Source of the DNA: Azospirillum sp. TSO35-2
GTDB taxonomy: Bacteria > Pseudomonadota > Alphaproteobacteria > Azospirillales > Azospirillaceae
Assembly (NCBI RefSeq): GCF_003116095.1
Contig: NZ_LGRA01000018.1
Coordinates: 580,597 to 644,596 of the forward strand
Direction of reading: 5' to 3'
DNA: 64,000 nt
The notes under the pieces are model-generated. The model was not told the origin of the DNA. It saw nothing but the letters and a program-made list of their open reading frames with translations, and ran no database searches. Position 1 is the stretch's first letter. Each line of letters begins with the position of its first letter. A program made the translations under genes and the position numbers. Shown here piece after piece: positions 8,918 to 18,984 of this stretch.

Positions 8918-9949
8918 ATGTCCCGCAAGATCAGCATGAAGCAGGCGATCAACGAGGCGCTGGATCTGGAGATGCGCCGCGATCCCACCGTGATCGTCAT
9001 GGGCGAGGACATCGTCGGCGGCACCGGCGCCCATGGCGAGGACGACGCCTGGGGCGGCGTGCTGGGCGTCACCAAGGGGCTGTACGCCAAGCACGGCAAC
9101 CGGCTGATGGACACGCCGCTGTCGGAATCGGCCTACATCGGCGCGGCGGTCGGCGCCGCCGCCTGCGGCCTGCGCCCGGTGGCGGAGCTGATGTTCATGG
9201 ACTTCATGGGCGTCTGCTTCGACCAGATCTTCAACCAGGCGGCCAAGTTCCGCTACATGTTCGGCGGCAAGGCCGAAACCCCGGTGGTGATCCGCGGCAT
9301 GGTCGGCGCCGGCTTCCGCGCCGCGGCCCAGCATTCGCAGATGCTCACCCCGCTGTTCACCCACATCCCCGGCCTGAAGGTGGTCTGCCCCAGCAACGCC
9401 TATGACGCCAAGGGGCTGCTGATCCAGTCGATCCGCGACAACGACCCGGTGATCTTCTGCGAGCACAAGAACCTCTACGGCCTGGAATGCGAGGTTCCGG
9501 CCGAAAGCTACGCCATCCCCTTCGGCGAGGCGAACGTGCTGCGCGACGGCGACGATGTCACCATCGTCAGCTACGGCCTGACCGTCCACCGCGCGCTGGA
9601 GGCCGCCACCGCCCTGGCCAAGGACGGCACCGAGGCCGAGGTGATCGACCTGCGCACCCTGTCGCCGATCGACTGGGACACCATCGTCGAGAGCGTCGAG
9701 CGCACCGGCCGGCTGGTGGTGGTGGACGAGGCGCATCCGCGCTGCAACCTCGCCACCGACATCGCCGCCTTCGTCGGCCAGAACGCCTTCGGCGCCCTCA
9801 AGGCCGGCGTGCAGATGGTGACGGCGCCGCACACCCCGGTGCCCTTCGCGCCGTCGCTGGAGGATCTGTACGTCCCCAGCGCCGACAGCATCGCCAGCGC
9901 CGTGCGGCGCACGCTGTCGCCCAAGGGGGCGCGCAGCATCGCGGCGTGA
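8918..9949 (+). CDS. acoB: Acetoin dehydrogenase E1 beta subunit
   Basis: The 343-residue beta subunit carries the transketolase-like pyrimidine-binding and C-terminal domains of 2-oxo-acid dehydrogenases. Visible signatures include MGEDIVGGTG near the N-terminus, TPLSE, and the VVVDEAHPR segment late in the protein. The frame is open far upstream inside acoA. I chose the ATG at 8918 because it has the ggagg ribosome-binding site and the standard MSRKIS-type start. It partners with AcoA. Confidence 0.95.
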   Translation: MSRKISMKQAINEALDLEMRRDPTVIVMGEDIVGGTGAHGEDDAWGGVLGVTKGLYAKHGNRLMDTPLSESAYIGAAVGAAACGLRPVAELMFMDFMGVCFDQIFNQAAKFRYMFGGKAETPVVIRGMVGAGFRAAAQHSQMLTPLFTHIPGLKVVCPSNAYDAKGLLIQSIRDNDPVIFCEHKNLYGLECEVPAESYAIPFGEANVLRDGDDVTIVSYGLTVHRALEAATALAKDGTEAEVIDLRTLSPIDWDTIVESVERTGRLVVVDEAHPRCNLATDIAAFVGQNAFGALKAGVQMVTAPHTPVPFAPSLEDLYVPSADSIASAVRRTLSPKGARSIAA

Positions 9950-9967
9950 TGCAGGCGCCGGCTTAAT

Positions 9968-10096
9968 GCCCCCTCCCTAACCCTCCCCCGCCCTCGGCCG
10001 GCCGAAGGCCGGTCCGATCGCGGGAGAGGGAACTGCCGCCGCTTAGCCATAAGGCACCCTCTCCCGCGAAGCGGGGGAGGGTCGGGGTGGGGGCAG
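9968..10096. repeat. Dispersed long-inverted-repeat element, copy 1
   Basis: This element of about 130 bases fills most of the acoB-acoC gap. It begins gccccctccctaaccctccc and ends with a diverged inverted copy of the same block. The core ccctctcccgcgaagcgggg is shared with a second element at 36481-36606. It could fold into a long hairpin in the operon mRNA. It looks like a REP/MITE-type dispersed element without coding capacity. Confidence 0.8.
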
Positions 10097-10171
10097 AGGA
10101 CTTGAGGGGGCGGACACCCCAGAGGGCAAGCCACGCCCCAACCAAAAAAATCCCCCAGGAGACCGAGTTCC

Positions 10172-11299
10172 ATGTTGAACGAGCGCATCAAGCCCATCGT
10201 CATGCCGAAATGGGGCCTGTCCATGTCGGAAGGCAAGGTCACCGGCTGGCTGAAGCGGCCGGGGTCGACCGTCTCCCTCGGCGACGAGTTGCTGGAGGTC
10301 GAGACCGACAAGATCACCAACGTGGTCGAAGCCGGCGAGACCGGCATCCTGCGCCGCGTGCTGGGCGAACCCGGCACCATCTACCCGGTCAAGGCGCTGA
10401 TCGCCGTGCTGGCCGAACCCGACGTGCCCGACAGCGACATCGACGCCTTCATCGACGCCTACGCCGTCCCGGCCGGCGAGGACGGCGACGGCGAGGCCGA
10501 CGCCGGCCCGCAGTACCACACCGCCGAAACGCCGGCCGGCACCATCCGCTACGCCAAGCGGGGCGAAAACGGCCCCACCGTCCTGCTGGTCCACGGCTTC
10601 GGCGGCGACCTCGACAACTGGCTGTTCACCATCGACGCGCTGGCGGAGAACGCCACCGTCTACGCGCTCGACCTGCCCGGCCACGGCCAATCCACTAAGC
10701 GGATCGCCGACCCGTCGCTGGCCGGCCTGTCCAAGGCGGTGCTGGACTTCCTCGACACGGTGGGCGTCGAGCGCGCCCATGTCGTCGGCCATTCGATGGG
10801 CGGCGCGGTGGCGATGCGCACGGCGCTCGACGCCCCCGGCCGCGTGGCGTCGCTGTCGTTGATCGCCTCGGCCGGGCTGGGGGAACAGATCGACCACGGC
10901 TACATCCAGGGCTTCGTGGGTGCGACATCCCGCCGCGACCTGAAACCGGTCCTGGAGACGCTGTTCGCCGACCGTGGCCTTGTCAGCCGCAAGCTGGTTG
11001 ACGACCTCTTGAAGTACAAGCGGCTCGACGGCGTGGACGAGGCGCTGCGGGCGCTGTCCTCGGGCCTGTTCGCCGACGGCCGGCAGGCCAGCGTCCTGAC
11101 CGGCCCGATCGCGGACGCCAAGCCGCCCACCCTGGTGGTGTGGGGCGAGGAGGACCGCGTCATCCCCGCCGCCCACGCCCAGGCGCTGGCCGACACGGCA
11201 CAGGTCGCCGTGATCCCCGGCGCTGGCCACATGGTGCAGATGGAGGCGGCCGGCAAGGTGAACGCGCTGCTGAAGGACCACATCGCCAAGGCAGGCTGA
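10172..11299 (+). CDS. acoC: Acetoin dehydrogenase E2 (lipoyl domain plus alpha/beta hydrolase)
   Basis: AcoC is the dihydrolipoamide acetyltransferase component of the acetoin dehydrogenase complex. The 375 residues start with a biotinyl/lipoyl domain, with the lipoylated lysine expected at K47 in ETDKIT. The C-terminal half is an alpha/beta-hydrolase domain with nucleophile motif GHSMGG at 206-211. This hydrolase-type E2 is typical of AcoC, unlike the CAT-fold acyltransferases of pyruvate dehydrogenase. It sits 222 bases after acoB, separated by a palindromic repeat. A lipoyl synthase gene ends the same operon. No E3 (dihydrolipoamide dehydrogenase) gene is present here. Confidence 0.93.
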   Translation: MLNERIKPIVMPKWGLSMSEGKVTGWLKRPGSTVSLGDELLEVETDKITNVVEAGETGILRRVLGEPGTIYPVKALIAVLAEPDVPDSDIDAFIDAYAVPAGEDGDGEADAGPQYHTAETPAGTIRYAKRGENGPTVLLVHGFGGDLDNWLFTIDALAENATVYALDLPGHGQSTKRIADPSLAGLSKAVLDFLDTVGVERAHVVGHSMGGAVAMRTALDAPGRVASLSLIASAGLGEQIDHGYIQGFVGATSRRDLKPVLETLFADRGLVSRKLVDDLLKYKRLDGVDEALRALSSGLFADGRQASVLTGPIADAKPPTLVVWGEEDRVIPAAHAQALADTAQVAVIPGAGHMVQMEAAGKVNALLKDHIAKAG

Positions 11300-11394
11300 G
11301 GCCCGACCGGCCTCTCCCCTGCCCGTTCCCGATTCCTGATCCACCCACCACCGGCGTGCGGGCCAACCGCTCGCGCGCCGGAAGGAGATCGCTC

Positions 11395-12180
11395 ATGCCT
11401 GACCTCAAGGACAAGAGCATCATCGTCACCGGCGCCGGACGCGGCATCGGCGCCACCATCGCCAAGGCGCTCGCCGCCGACGGCGCCCGCCTGACCATCG
11501 CCGACCGCACCGAGGCCGACGCCCGACAGGTGGCCGACGCCATCCGCGCCGCCGGCGGCACCGCCATTGCCGTCACGGTCGACGTCCGCGACCGCGCCGC
11601 CGTCCGCCGCATGATCGACGAGACGGTCAAGGCCCATGGCCGGCTCGACGTGATCTTCAACAACGCCGGCATCGCCCAGACCAAGCCCTTCCTCGACATC
11701 ACCGAGGACGATTGGCACACGGTCAACGACGTCAACGCGCTGGGCGTGCTGATCGGCATGCAGGAGGCGATCAAGACGTTCAAGCAGCAGGGCGGCGGCG
11801 GCAAGATCGTCAACACCGCCTCGATCGCCGGCAAGCAGGGCTACGAGCCGCTGGCCCATTACTCCGCCAGCAAGTTCGCTGTCGTGGCGCTGACCCAGGC
11901 CGCCGCCCGCGGCTTCGGCAAGGACGGCATCACCGCCAACGCCATCTGCCCCGGCGTGGTGGCGACCGAGATGTGGAAGATCATCGACCAGGGCTTCCGC
12001 GACACCGGCATCACCAAGACCGAGAACGAGGCGTTCGACATGTTCGCCGCCGGCGCCGTGCTGGGCCGCCCGTCGCGCCCCGACGATCTGGTCGGCGTCG
12101 CCCGCTTCCTCGCCTCGTCCGACAGCGACTTCATGACCGGCCAGTCGCTGCTGGTCGACGGCGGCATGGTCTTCGCCTGA
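11395..12180 (+). CDS. SDR oxidoreductase, probable acetoin/diacetyl reductase
   Basis: This 261-residue classical short-chain dehydrogenase has the cofactor motif TGAGRGIG at 12-19, NNAG near residue 89 and the catalytic pair Y156/K160. The fold and its position in an acetoin operon fit a meso-2,3-butanediol dehydrogenase/acetoin reductase of the BudC/ButA type. Substrate is inferred from context. The frame is open upstream into acoC. I chose the ATG at 11395 because gaaggag precedes it and the Rossmann motif then sits at the usual position. Confidence 0.82.
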   Translation: MPDLKDKSIIVTGAGRGIGATIAKALAADGARLTIADRTEADARQVADAIRAAGGTAIAVTVDVRDRAAVRRMIDETVKAHGRLDVIFNNAGIAQTKPFLDITEDDWHTVNDVNALGVLIGMQEAIKTFKQQGGGGKIVNTASIAGKQGYEPLAHYSASKFAVVALTQAAARGFGKDGITANAICPGVVATEMWKIIDQGFRDTGITKTENEAFDMFAAGAVLGRPSRPDDLVGVARFLASSDSDFMTGQSLLVDGGMVFA

Positions 12181-12228
12181 ACCACGCGACGGCCCTCGCC
12201 CAAAACAACAAATCCGGAGGACAACACC

Positions 12229-13338
12229 ATGAACGCGATGACCACGATGAAGGCCGCCGTCTGGCATGGCCGCAAGGACATCCGGGTGGAAGACGTGCCG
12301 CTGCCGGGCGCGCCGCCCGCCGGCTGGGTGCAGATCAAGGTGCATTGGTGCGGCATCTGCGGGTCCGACCTGCACGAGTATGTCGCCGGCCCCGTCTTCA
12401 TCCCGGTCGACACGCCCCACCCGCTGACCGGCCTGAAGGGCCAATGCATCCTGGGCCACGAGTTCAGCGGCGAGATCGCGACGCTCGGCGAGGGCGTGAC
12501 CGGCTTTGCGGTCGGCGACCGGGTGGCGGCCGACGCCTGCCAGCATTGCGGCGAGTGCTATTATTGCAAGCACGGCATGTACAACATCTGCGAAAAGCTG
12601 GCCTTCACCGGGCTGATGAACAACGGCGCCTTCGCCAGCTTGGTCAACGTCCCGGCCGAGCTGCTCTACAAGCTGCCCGACGGCTTCCCGACCGAGGCCG
12701 GTGCCCTGATCGAGCCGTTGGCGGTCGGCATGCACGCGGTAAAGAAGGCCGGCAGCATCGTCGGCGAGACGGTGGTGGTGGTCGGCGCCGGCACCATCGG
12801 CCTGTGCACCATCATGTGCGCGAAGGCGGCGGGCGCCGGGCGGATCATCGTCCTGGAGATGTCGGCGGCCCGCAAGGCCAAGGCGCTGGAGGTCGGCGCC
12901 ACCGTCGTGCTCGACCCCAAGGAATGCGACGCGGTGGCGGAGGTCAAGGCGCTGACCGGCGGCTACGGCGCCGACGTGTCGTTCGAGTGCATCGGCCACC
13001 GCGACACGGCGAAGCTCGCCATCGACGTCATCCGCAAGGCCGGCAAGGCGGTGCTGGTCGGCATCTTCGAGGAACCGAGTTCCTTCAACTTCTTCGAGAT
13101 CGTCGCCACCGAGAAGCAGATCATCGGCTCGCTGGCCTACAATGGCGAGTTCGCCGACGTCATCCGCTTCATCGCCGACGGCCGCATCGACGTGCAGCCG
13201 CTGATCACCGGCCGCATCACGCTGGACAGCATCGTCACCGGCGGCTTCGAGGAGCTGGTGGCGCACAAGGACCGCAACGTGAAGATCATCGTGCAGCCGG
13301 CGGCCATGGCCGCCGCGATGGCGGAGGCCGTGCACTGA
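12229..13338 (+). CDS. 2,3-butanediol dehydrogenase (zinc MDR family)
   Basis: This 369-residue zinc-dependent medium-chain dehydrogenase is of the (R,R)-butanediol dehydrogenase type. Catalytic-zinc residues are visible as C41 in CGICGSD and H77/E78 in GHEFSG. Structural-zinc cysteines cluster in [15 protein letters not shown] Rossmann motif GAGTIG follows. It should oxidise 2,3-butanediol to acetoin with NAD, feeding the acetoin dehydrogenase encoded upstream. Its stop overlaps the start of the lipoyl synthase gene (TGATG), so the two are coupled. Confidence 0.9.
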   Translation: MNAMTTMKAAVWHGRKDIRVEDVPLPGAPPAGWVQIKVHWCGICGSDLHEYVAGPVFIPVDTPHPLTGLKGQCILGHEFSGEIATLGEGVTGFAVGDRVAADACQHCGECYYCKHGMYNICEKLAFTGLMNNGAFASLVNVPAELLYKLPDGFPTEAGALIEPLAVGMHAVKKAGSIVGETVVVVGAGTIGLCTIMCAKAAGAGRIIVLEMSAARKAKALEVGATVVLDPKECDAVAEVKALTGGYGADVSFECIGHRDTAKLAIDVIRKAGKAVLVGIFEEPSSFNFFEIVATEKQIIGSLAYNGEFADVIRFIADGRIDVQPLITGRITLDSIVTGGFEELVAHKDRNVKIIVQPAAMAAAMAEAVH

Positions 13339-14261
13339 TGGCGACGCCCGCGACACGCGCCACGCGGCCGGAGCATCAGGCCGACAAGCCGGTCTGGCTC
13401 CGCGCCCGCGCCCCCGCCGGCGCGGCGTTCGAGGACACGCAAACCCTCGTCCGCCGCCACGGCCTGAACACGGTCTGCGAAGAGGCCGCCTGCCCCAACA
13501 TCGGCGACTGCTGGAGCAAGCGGCACGCCACCGTGATGATCCTGGGCAGCGTGTGCACGCGGGCCTGCGCCTTCTGCAACGTCGCCACCGGCCGGCCCGA
13601 CGCGCTCGATCCCCACGAGCCGGAGCGGCTGGCCGAGGCGGTCGGCGAGCTGGGCCTCGCCCACGTCGTCGTCACCTCGGTCGACCGCGACGACCTGCCC
13701 GACGGCGGTGCGGCGCATTTCGCCCGCTGCATCGCCCGCATCCGTGCCGCCTCCCCGGCCACGACGGTGGAGGTGCTGACCCCCGATTTCCGCAACAAGG
13801 CCGGCGCGGTGGAGACCGTCGCCGACGCCCGCCCCGAAATCTACAACCACAACCTGGAAACCGTGCCGCGGCTCTACGCCGATGTCCGGCCGGGGGCACG
13901 CTATTACGGCTCGCTCCGCCTGCTCGACCGGGTGAAGGAACGGGACCCGTCGATCTTCACCAAGTCCGGCATCATGGTCGGGCTGGGCGAGGAGCCGGCG
14001 GAAGTGTTGCAGGTGATGGACGATCTGCGGGCGGCGGGGGTGGATTTCCTGACCATCGGCCAGTATCTCCGCCCGACCCCCAACCACCACCCGGTCGCCC
14101 GCCACGTCACGCCCGACGAGTTCGAACGCTACGGCACGGTGGCGCGGGCCAAGGGCTTCCTGATGGTGTCGGCGACGCCGCTGACCCGCTCGTCCCACCA
14201 CGCCGGCCGCGACTTTGCGGAACTGCGGCGGCGGGCGGCGGACAGGCTGGTGGCGGTGTGA
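13338..14261 (+). CDS. lipA: Lipoyl synthase, aco-operon copy
   Basis: This radical SAM enzyme inserts sulfur into octanoylated lipoyl domains. The 307 residues include the auxiliary-cluster cysteines C47, C52 and C58 ([12 protein letters not shown]) and the SAM-cluster cysteines C73, C77 and C80 (CTRACAFC). The start is ATG overlapping the previous stop, and the longer upstream reading frame is a shadow. Its position at the end of the aco operon suggests a paralog dedicated to lipoylating AcoC, as AcoS-type proteins do in other bacteria. A housekeeping lipA would be elsewhere. Confidence 0.92.
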   Translation: MATPATRATRPEHQADKPVWLRARAPAGAAFEDTQTLVRRHGLNTVCEEAACPNIGDCWSKRHATVMILGSVCTRACAFCNVATGRPDALDPHEPERLAEAVGELGLAHVVVTSVDRDDLPDGGAAHFARCIARIRAASPATTVEVLTPDFRNKAGAVETVADARPEIYNHNLETVPRLYADVRPGARYYGSLRLLDRVKERDPSIFTKSGIMVGLGEEPAEVLQVMDDLRAAGVDFLTIGQYLRPTPNHHPVARHVTPDEFERYGTVARAKGFLMVSATPLTRSSHHAGRDFAELRRRAADRLVAV

Positions 14262-14276
14262 AGGGCCGGAGGGGGC

Positions 14277-17200
14277 TCATCCGGTCCGGCGGCGGCCGGG
14301 TGCCCGTCGCCCGGGAGCGTGGTCGGGCACCGCCTCGGGCGTTTCCGTGCCGGTGGATGCGTCCGCGGCCGACTTGCCGCCGGAAATCGGCAGCATCAGG
14401 GTTCCCTGTTTGCGGTCGGTCTCCCGGCTTCGCCCCTTTCGCGCCGTCTTGCCCACCGCCGTCCGGGCATGATTGAGCGCGAGGAGACGGGCAAGCGCCT
14501 CCTCGTCCGACAGGTCGGCCGGCCAGCCATAGGCGGCGGCAACGGCGGCATCCAGGGCGGCGTGAGCCTGCGTCAGCCATGCCGGCGGCTTGTTGTAGAG
14601 ATTGGTCAGGGTGCGGGTCTTCAGGACCGTGGCGGCGCGCTCGCCACGCGGCAGCAGCCGGTCGGGAAACCCGTCCACCACCTCCGGCACCCGCTCCACG
14701 AGGTCCGACGGGTTCAACCATGCCTCCCGCAGATCGTTCAACCGGCATGCCGCCGCCGCGATGGCCTGGGCGCGCGGGTCGTCGGCATAGGCGTCGGCCG
14801 GACGGTCGGGCGTCAGGCCGTCGGGAAACGGGAAGGTTTCAAACGTCGTGGACGGGGTGTAGCGCGGCCGATCCTCAAGGCTCGTCCCCAGACGCAGCGC
14901 CCACAGCTCATGGAAGCGGCTGTGCAGGATGCCGAATGTGGTGTCATCGTCGCGGGCGATGACATCGAGCAGGTTGGCCGTCAGCACGCGTGTCGGACAC
15001 CAGACGAACACCCGGTGCTTGGCGACGACCGGTGTCATGATACAGCGGTACAGTTTCAGCAGGCTTGCTCGCAATTCCGGACGGGAGCGTTCGTGCAGCC
15101 ACCAGAGCTGGCGGGTGCGCGCGTTGCGGTCGCCGGCGCGTTCCGGACAGACGTGGCGGCGGGCATGCTCGAAGGGGGCCTCATAAAGAGCGGCTTCCTG
15201 TCCGTCCATACCGCCGAAATCGATCACCCATGTGTCCGATGGACGCCGAACCACATCCATGGCGTTCAGCCAAGGGCGAAGAACATCGGCGTTCGGACGG
15301 CCGTTGGGGTTGAGCGGACTGGTCAGCCATGCGCGGGCCGTCTCGCCTGGAACATCGAAAGGACCGTACTTCTTGATGCCCTCGAAGCACACGCCGCCAT
15401 TCTCAGCCAGCCGCTTCGCCGTCGTCAGATCCACCCCGCCACCGGACAGGTCGGAGAAGATCTCCGGCACCTCCCGTCCGTCCAGCCGCGGCGTCTCGTC
15501 GATCCCCTTGGGACCGAAGCATACCAGCGACACCCGCACCGCCGCGCCATCGACGCGCCAGGGTTCGTCCGACCACGCTTCGAAGATCGTGCCGGACCCG
15601 CGGATGCGGTCGAGCACGCTGCGGTTCGCGCCACCTCGGATCGAGTTGGTGGCGACCAGCCCGACACGCTCCACCCGCCCCTCCTCCATCAGGGCACGCG
15701 CCTTCTCGAACCAGTAGCAGACGAGATCGGCGGCGCCGGGCAAGCGTCCTTCAAAAAGGCTGCGCAGGCGCGTCACGTAATTCTCGCCCAGGCCGCCCAG
15801 CATCGCCTTGTCGCCGACGAAGGGTGGGTTGCCGACGATGACGACCCGGTGTGCTCCGTCGTCCTCGCGGGCACACGGAGCGAGCCAATGCTCCTCGCCG
15901 CCGATCAGGTCGACCAGCGCATCCTTTTGCCGGATGGTTTCCAGGCTCTTCAGGATCGGGTTGCGCGGCACCTCCTCGCCATGGCGGAGCATCCACTGGA
16001 TGAAGCCGATCCACACCGAGATGCGGGCCAGTTCGACGCCCATCGGATTGACGTCGATGCCCATCACCGCCTCCGGCCCGATGGTCCGCGGCCGGGCGTT
16101 GCCTTTCAGATCGAACTCCAACTGGCGCTGGAAGCCGAAGGTTTCGCCATCGACCAGCACCGCGTGCTCCAAATCCTTCAGTTCGCGCAGCGCCAGATAC
16201 AGGAAATTGCCGGAACCGCAGGCGGGATCCAACACCCGAACCCGATGCAACCGGTCGAGAAAGCCATCATACAGCGCCCGTGCATCGCGACGCGCGCGGT
16301 CCCGGCCGGCGGGAGCGGCACGGCGCGCCTTGTCCAGCAGCGTCACGATCCGACCGCGCAGCGCCGTCCATTCGCGCTTTAGCGGACGGGTGACGACCGG
16401 ATCGATCAGCTTCAGGATCATCGGCTCGGACGTGTAGTGGACGCCGACGGCACCACGCGAGCGGCCGTCCCGGTCGCGCCGCACCACCTCGCGCGCCAGC
16501 GCCGTGCGCCGTTCCGGCGTCAACCCGCGTTCGAACAGGGTGCCGAGAATAGTCGGGTCGATGTCGGCCCAGTCCAGCCGTGCCGCCTCACGCACCAGCG
16601 CCAGTTCTCCAGGCTCCAACGGCAGCGCACTGGAATCTTCGAACAGCCCACCGTTGAACCACTCCACCGCCTTGAAGCCCAGCCGGCCACCGCCGCGCAT
16701 GGAACGGAACAGTGTTCCGGCCAGCGACGCGAACTCCGCCGGGTCGCGAACCGCCTCGTCCAGCAGTTCGGTGAACAGCCGGTCGCCGAGCAGGCCGACA
16801 TCCTCGGCGAACATGCAGAAGACCAACCGCATCAGGAAATGCGCGACCACCCAGGGATCGTGCCCGCGCCGCGTCAGCCGGTCGGCGAGTGTGGCAAAGC
16901 GGCCTGCCACCTCTTCGGTCAGCATGGCGCGCGTCCGGCCGGGTCGCAGCCGCCCCGGATCCGCGAAGGCCCATTTCAGGATCTGCCGCCGGTCGGGTTC
17001 AACCAAGTCCGTCAGAACGATGTCGTGCGTCTCGGTGACGGCGTTGGTCCAGTTGGTGTGGACACGGAACCGCCGCATGTCGCTGACGATCAGCAGCGGC
17101 GGGTTGGCCAGCGCCGGTGCGTAACGCTGCAGCTGTGCGTAGGCGGCTTGCAGGTCGCCGCCCGGCCCCTTGTACTCCCAGGCAAAGCAGCCGCGTTTCC

Positions 17201-17423
17201 AAACATCGGCGCGTCCGGGCCGGCCATCGGTCTGCGCGACGGCCTTTTCGAAACAATAGCTGGTGGCCTGCGGGTCAGCTTCGGCAGGTGGCGGCTCGCC
17301 AAGGATATCGCAGAGATCGATGAAATGTTCGTGCGTCCCCTGGCTCTCGCCAAGCGAAGCGTTCATCCACTTCCGGATAAAACCCTCCACTGTCAGGCGA
17401 TGCCGCATGACATCGATAAGCAT
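14277..17423 (-). CDS. MmeI-like type IIL restriction-modification enzyme
   Basis: This single 1048-residue polypeptide combines nuclease, methyltransferase and specificity functions. The N-terminus has a D-x9-E-x-K nuclease motif (D73, E83, K85 in FAWEYKG). A helical connector follows. The gamma-type adenine methyltransferase carries motif I DPACGSGNF at 399-407 and catalytic motif NPPF at 532-535. The C-terminal third is the likely target-recognition domain. The length and motif order match type IIL enzymes such as MmeI, which methylate one strand and cut about 20 bases away. It stands alone, convergent with the aco operon, as expected for a self-contained defence gene. Recognition sequence cannot be read from here. 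Confidence 0.85.
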   Translation of the reverse strand: MLIDVMRHRLTVEGFIRKWMNASLGESQGTHEHFIDLCDILGEPPPAEADPQATSYCFEKAVAQTDGRPGRADVWKRGCFAWEYKGPGGDLQAAYAQLQRYAPALANPPLLIVSDMRRFRVHTNWTNAVTETHDIVLTDLVEPDRRQILKWAFADPGRLRPGRTRAMLTEEVAGRFATLADRLTRRGHDPWVVAHFLMRLVFCMFAEDVGLLGDRLFTELLDEAVRDPAEFASLAGTLFRSMRGGGRLGFKAVEWFNGGLFEDSSALPLEPGELALVREAARLDWADIDPTILGTLFERGLTPERRTALAREVVRRDRDGRSRGAVGVHYTSEPMILKLIDPVVTRPLKREWTALRGRIVTLLDKARRAAPAGRDRARRDARALYDGFLDRLHRVRVLDPACGSGNFLYLALRELKDLEHAVLVDGETFGFQRQLEFDLKGNARPRTIGPEAVMGIDVNPMGVELARISVWIGFIQWMLRHGEEVPRNPILKSLETIRQKDALVDLIGGEEHWLAPCAREDDGAHRVVIVGNPPFVGDKAMLGGLGENYVTRLRSLFEGRLPGAADLVCYWFEKARALMEEGRVERVGLVATNSIRGGANRSVLDRIRGSGTIFEAWSDEPWRVDGAAVRVSLVCFGPKGIDETPRLDGREVPEIFSDLSGGGVDLTTAKRLAENGGVCFEGIKKYGPFDVPGETARAWLTSPLNPNGRPNADVLRPWLNAMDVVRRPSDTWVIDFGGMDGQEAALYEAPFEHARRHVCPERAGDRNARTRQLWWLHERSRPELRASLLKLYRCIMTPVVAKHRVFVWCPTRVLTANLLDVIARDDDTTFGILHSRFHELWALRLGTSLEDRPRYTPSTTFETFPFPDGLTPDRPADAYADDPRAQAIAAAACRLNDLREAWLNPSDLVERVPEVVDGFPDRLLPRGERAATVLKTRTLTNLYNKPPAWLTQAHAALDAAVAAAYGWPADLSDEEALARLLALNHARTAVGKTARKGRSRETDRKQGTLMLPISGGKSAADASTGTETPEAVPDHAPGRRAPGRRRTG

Positions 17424-17811
17424 ACCTATGCACTCTTTTGCAGCATATCTCCTCTCATGCTCTCGATGAACTATTAATTATTTTCTAATATTCCGGCAGT
17501 CTGTCATGGTCATTTGGAAACCGCTTTAAAAGCCGCACCGGAAATGCCGGAGCGCAGCGCCATTGGGACACCGCAATCCTGGGCACCGCCGCTTGGGCAT
17601 GCCCCAGGACAACCGGGTGCGAGTGTTGCCTTGCCGGCGGACCGGGCCGGGGAAACCTGTCCAGGCAATGTTGGAGCGATTTCAAACGGCCCGCACGCAA
17701 GGCGTTGGGCGCACGCGCGGTGAATGGCTGCCCGGGCCGGCGGGCGCCCCTCGTCAAACGCGGCTTGGTGAGACACCCACGCGACACCGGCCTCCCGGTG
17801 CGGGAGCGACG
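17424..17811. other. Intergenic region upstream of the RM gene
   Basis: This gap of 388 bases separates the restriction enzyme and zapE. The part next to the RM start (about 17430-17510) is strikingly AT-rich and probably holds its promoter. The rest is GC-rich without a recognisable gene. A 100-codon minus-strand frame has shadow-like composition. Confidence 0.45.
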
Positions 17812-18984
17812 TCAGGTCAGATGCTGGAGCTTGAGATAGTCCTCGCTCTGCATCTCCATCAAGCGGCTGACCGTGCGCTCGAACTCGAAGGCGTGGGTGC
17901 CTTCGGGATAGAGGCGTTCCGGCGGGCCTTCGGCGGCGATGACGACGTTGACCTTGTGCTCGTACAGCGCGTCGATCAGCGTCATGAAACGCTTGGCCTC
18001 GTTGCGCAGTTCGTCCTTCATCGTCGGGACGTTGTCGATCAGGACGGTGTGGAAATGCGTCGCAAGCGCCAGATAATCGGCGGCGCCCAGCGGCTTGCCG
18101 CAGAGGTCCCAGAAATCGATACGGGCGACGCATTTGGCGGCACAGGCAACCTCCACCCGGCGTCCCTGCACCAGCAGGTGCGTCGGCTCGCCCGCCGCAC
18201 CACCGGTCAGGTCGGCGAACGCGCGCCGCAGCGCCGCGTCGGCGGCCGGGCCCAGCGGATGATGATAGATCGGCACGCCCTTCAGCCGGTCCAGCCGGTA
18301 GTCGGTCGGGCCGTCCAGCGACAGGATGTCCAGCTTCTCCTTCAGCAGCGCGATGAAGGGCAGGAACAGCTCGCGCTGGAGACCGTCCTTGTAGAGCATG
18401 TCCGGCGGCCAGTTGGACGTCGCGACCACCACGACGCCCAGGTCGAACAGGCTGGTGAACAGCCGCCCCAGGATCATCGCGTCGACGACGTTGGTGACGT
18501 GGAATTCGTCGAAGCACAGCAGCCACGCCTCGTCGGCCAGCGCGCGGGCCAGTTCGGGCAGCGCTTCGTCCGGGCCGTCGCCTTTGCCCCGGCCCGACTG
18601 GCGGTGGTCGTGGATGCGCTGGTGGACCTCCAGCATGAACTCGTGGAAATGGACACGCCGCTTCTTGTCCACCGGGGCGGTGTCGAAGAACAGGTCCATC
18701 AGCATCGACTTGCCGCGCCCCACCCCGCCATAGAGGTAGAGCCCCTGAGGCGCGGTGGAGGCGATCTCGGGCGCCGGCGGCGCCGTGCGGAGCCGGCCCA
18801 GCCCGAACCGCTCCAGCCAGCCGCCGCCCGCCGCCTTGCCCTCGCCGGCCGGCTGCGGCCGGTAGCCCTTCAGTGCTTGGTACAGGCTCTGGAACTTCTC
18901 GGCCGCCAGTTCCTGGTCGGGGTCGGGGCGCAGCGTGCCAGTGCCGCGGCGGGCGCGGTAAAGCGAAAGCGGTCCATCGGTCAT
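17812..18984 (-). CDS. zapE: Cell division protein ZapE (AFG1-like ATPase)
   Basis: This 390-residue AFG1/LACE1-family P-loop ATPase is called ZapE in bacteria, where it binds and destabilises FtsZ rings during constriction. Walker A is GGVGRGKS at 86-93. The Walker B segment LLCFDEFHVTN follows, with the family-typical VATSNWPP sensor stretch later. The frame is open 51 codons upstream with an Arg/Pro-rich shadow. I chose the ATG at 18984, which gives the normal N-terminus before the DPDQ motif. It is divergent from the sensor kinase gene. Confidence 0.92.
   Translation of the reverse strand: MTDGPLSLYRARRGTGTLRPDPDQELAAEKFQSLYQALKGYRPQPAGEGKAAGGGWLERFGLGRLRTAPPAPEIASTAPQGLYLYGGVGRGKSMLMDLFFDTAPVDKKRRVHFHEFMLEVHQRIHDHRQSGRGKGDGPDEALPELARALADEAWLLCFDEFHVTNVVDAMILGRLFTSLFDLGVVVVATSNWPPDMLYKDGLQRELFLPFIALLKEKLDILSLDGPTDYRLDRLKGVPIYHHPLGPAADAALRRAFADLTGGAAGEPTHLLVQGRRVEVACAAKCVARIDFWDLCGKPLGAADYLALATHFHTVLIDNVPTMKDELRNEAKRFMTLIDALYEHKVNVVIAAEGPPERLYPEGTHAFEFERTVSRLMEMQSEDYLKLQHLT

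Noticed and set aside
10900..13356. 818-codon minus-strand frame over the SDR and butanediol dehydrogenase genes
   Set aside because: Antisense shadow of well-supported genes; no recognisable domain.
17485..17787. 100-codon minus-strand frame between the RM gene and zapE
   Set aside because: Arg/Pro-rich shadow-type composition, no domain and no ribosome-binding site.
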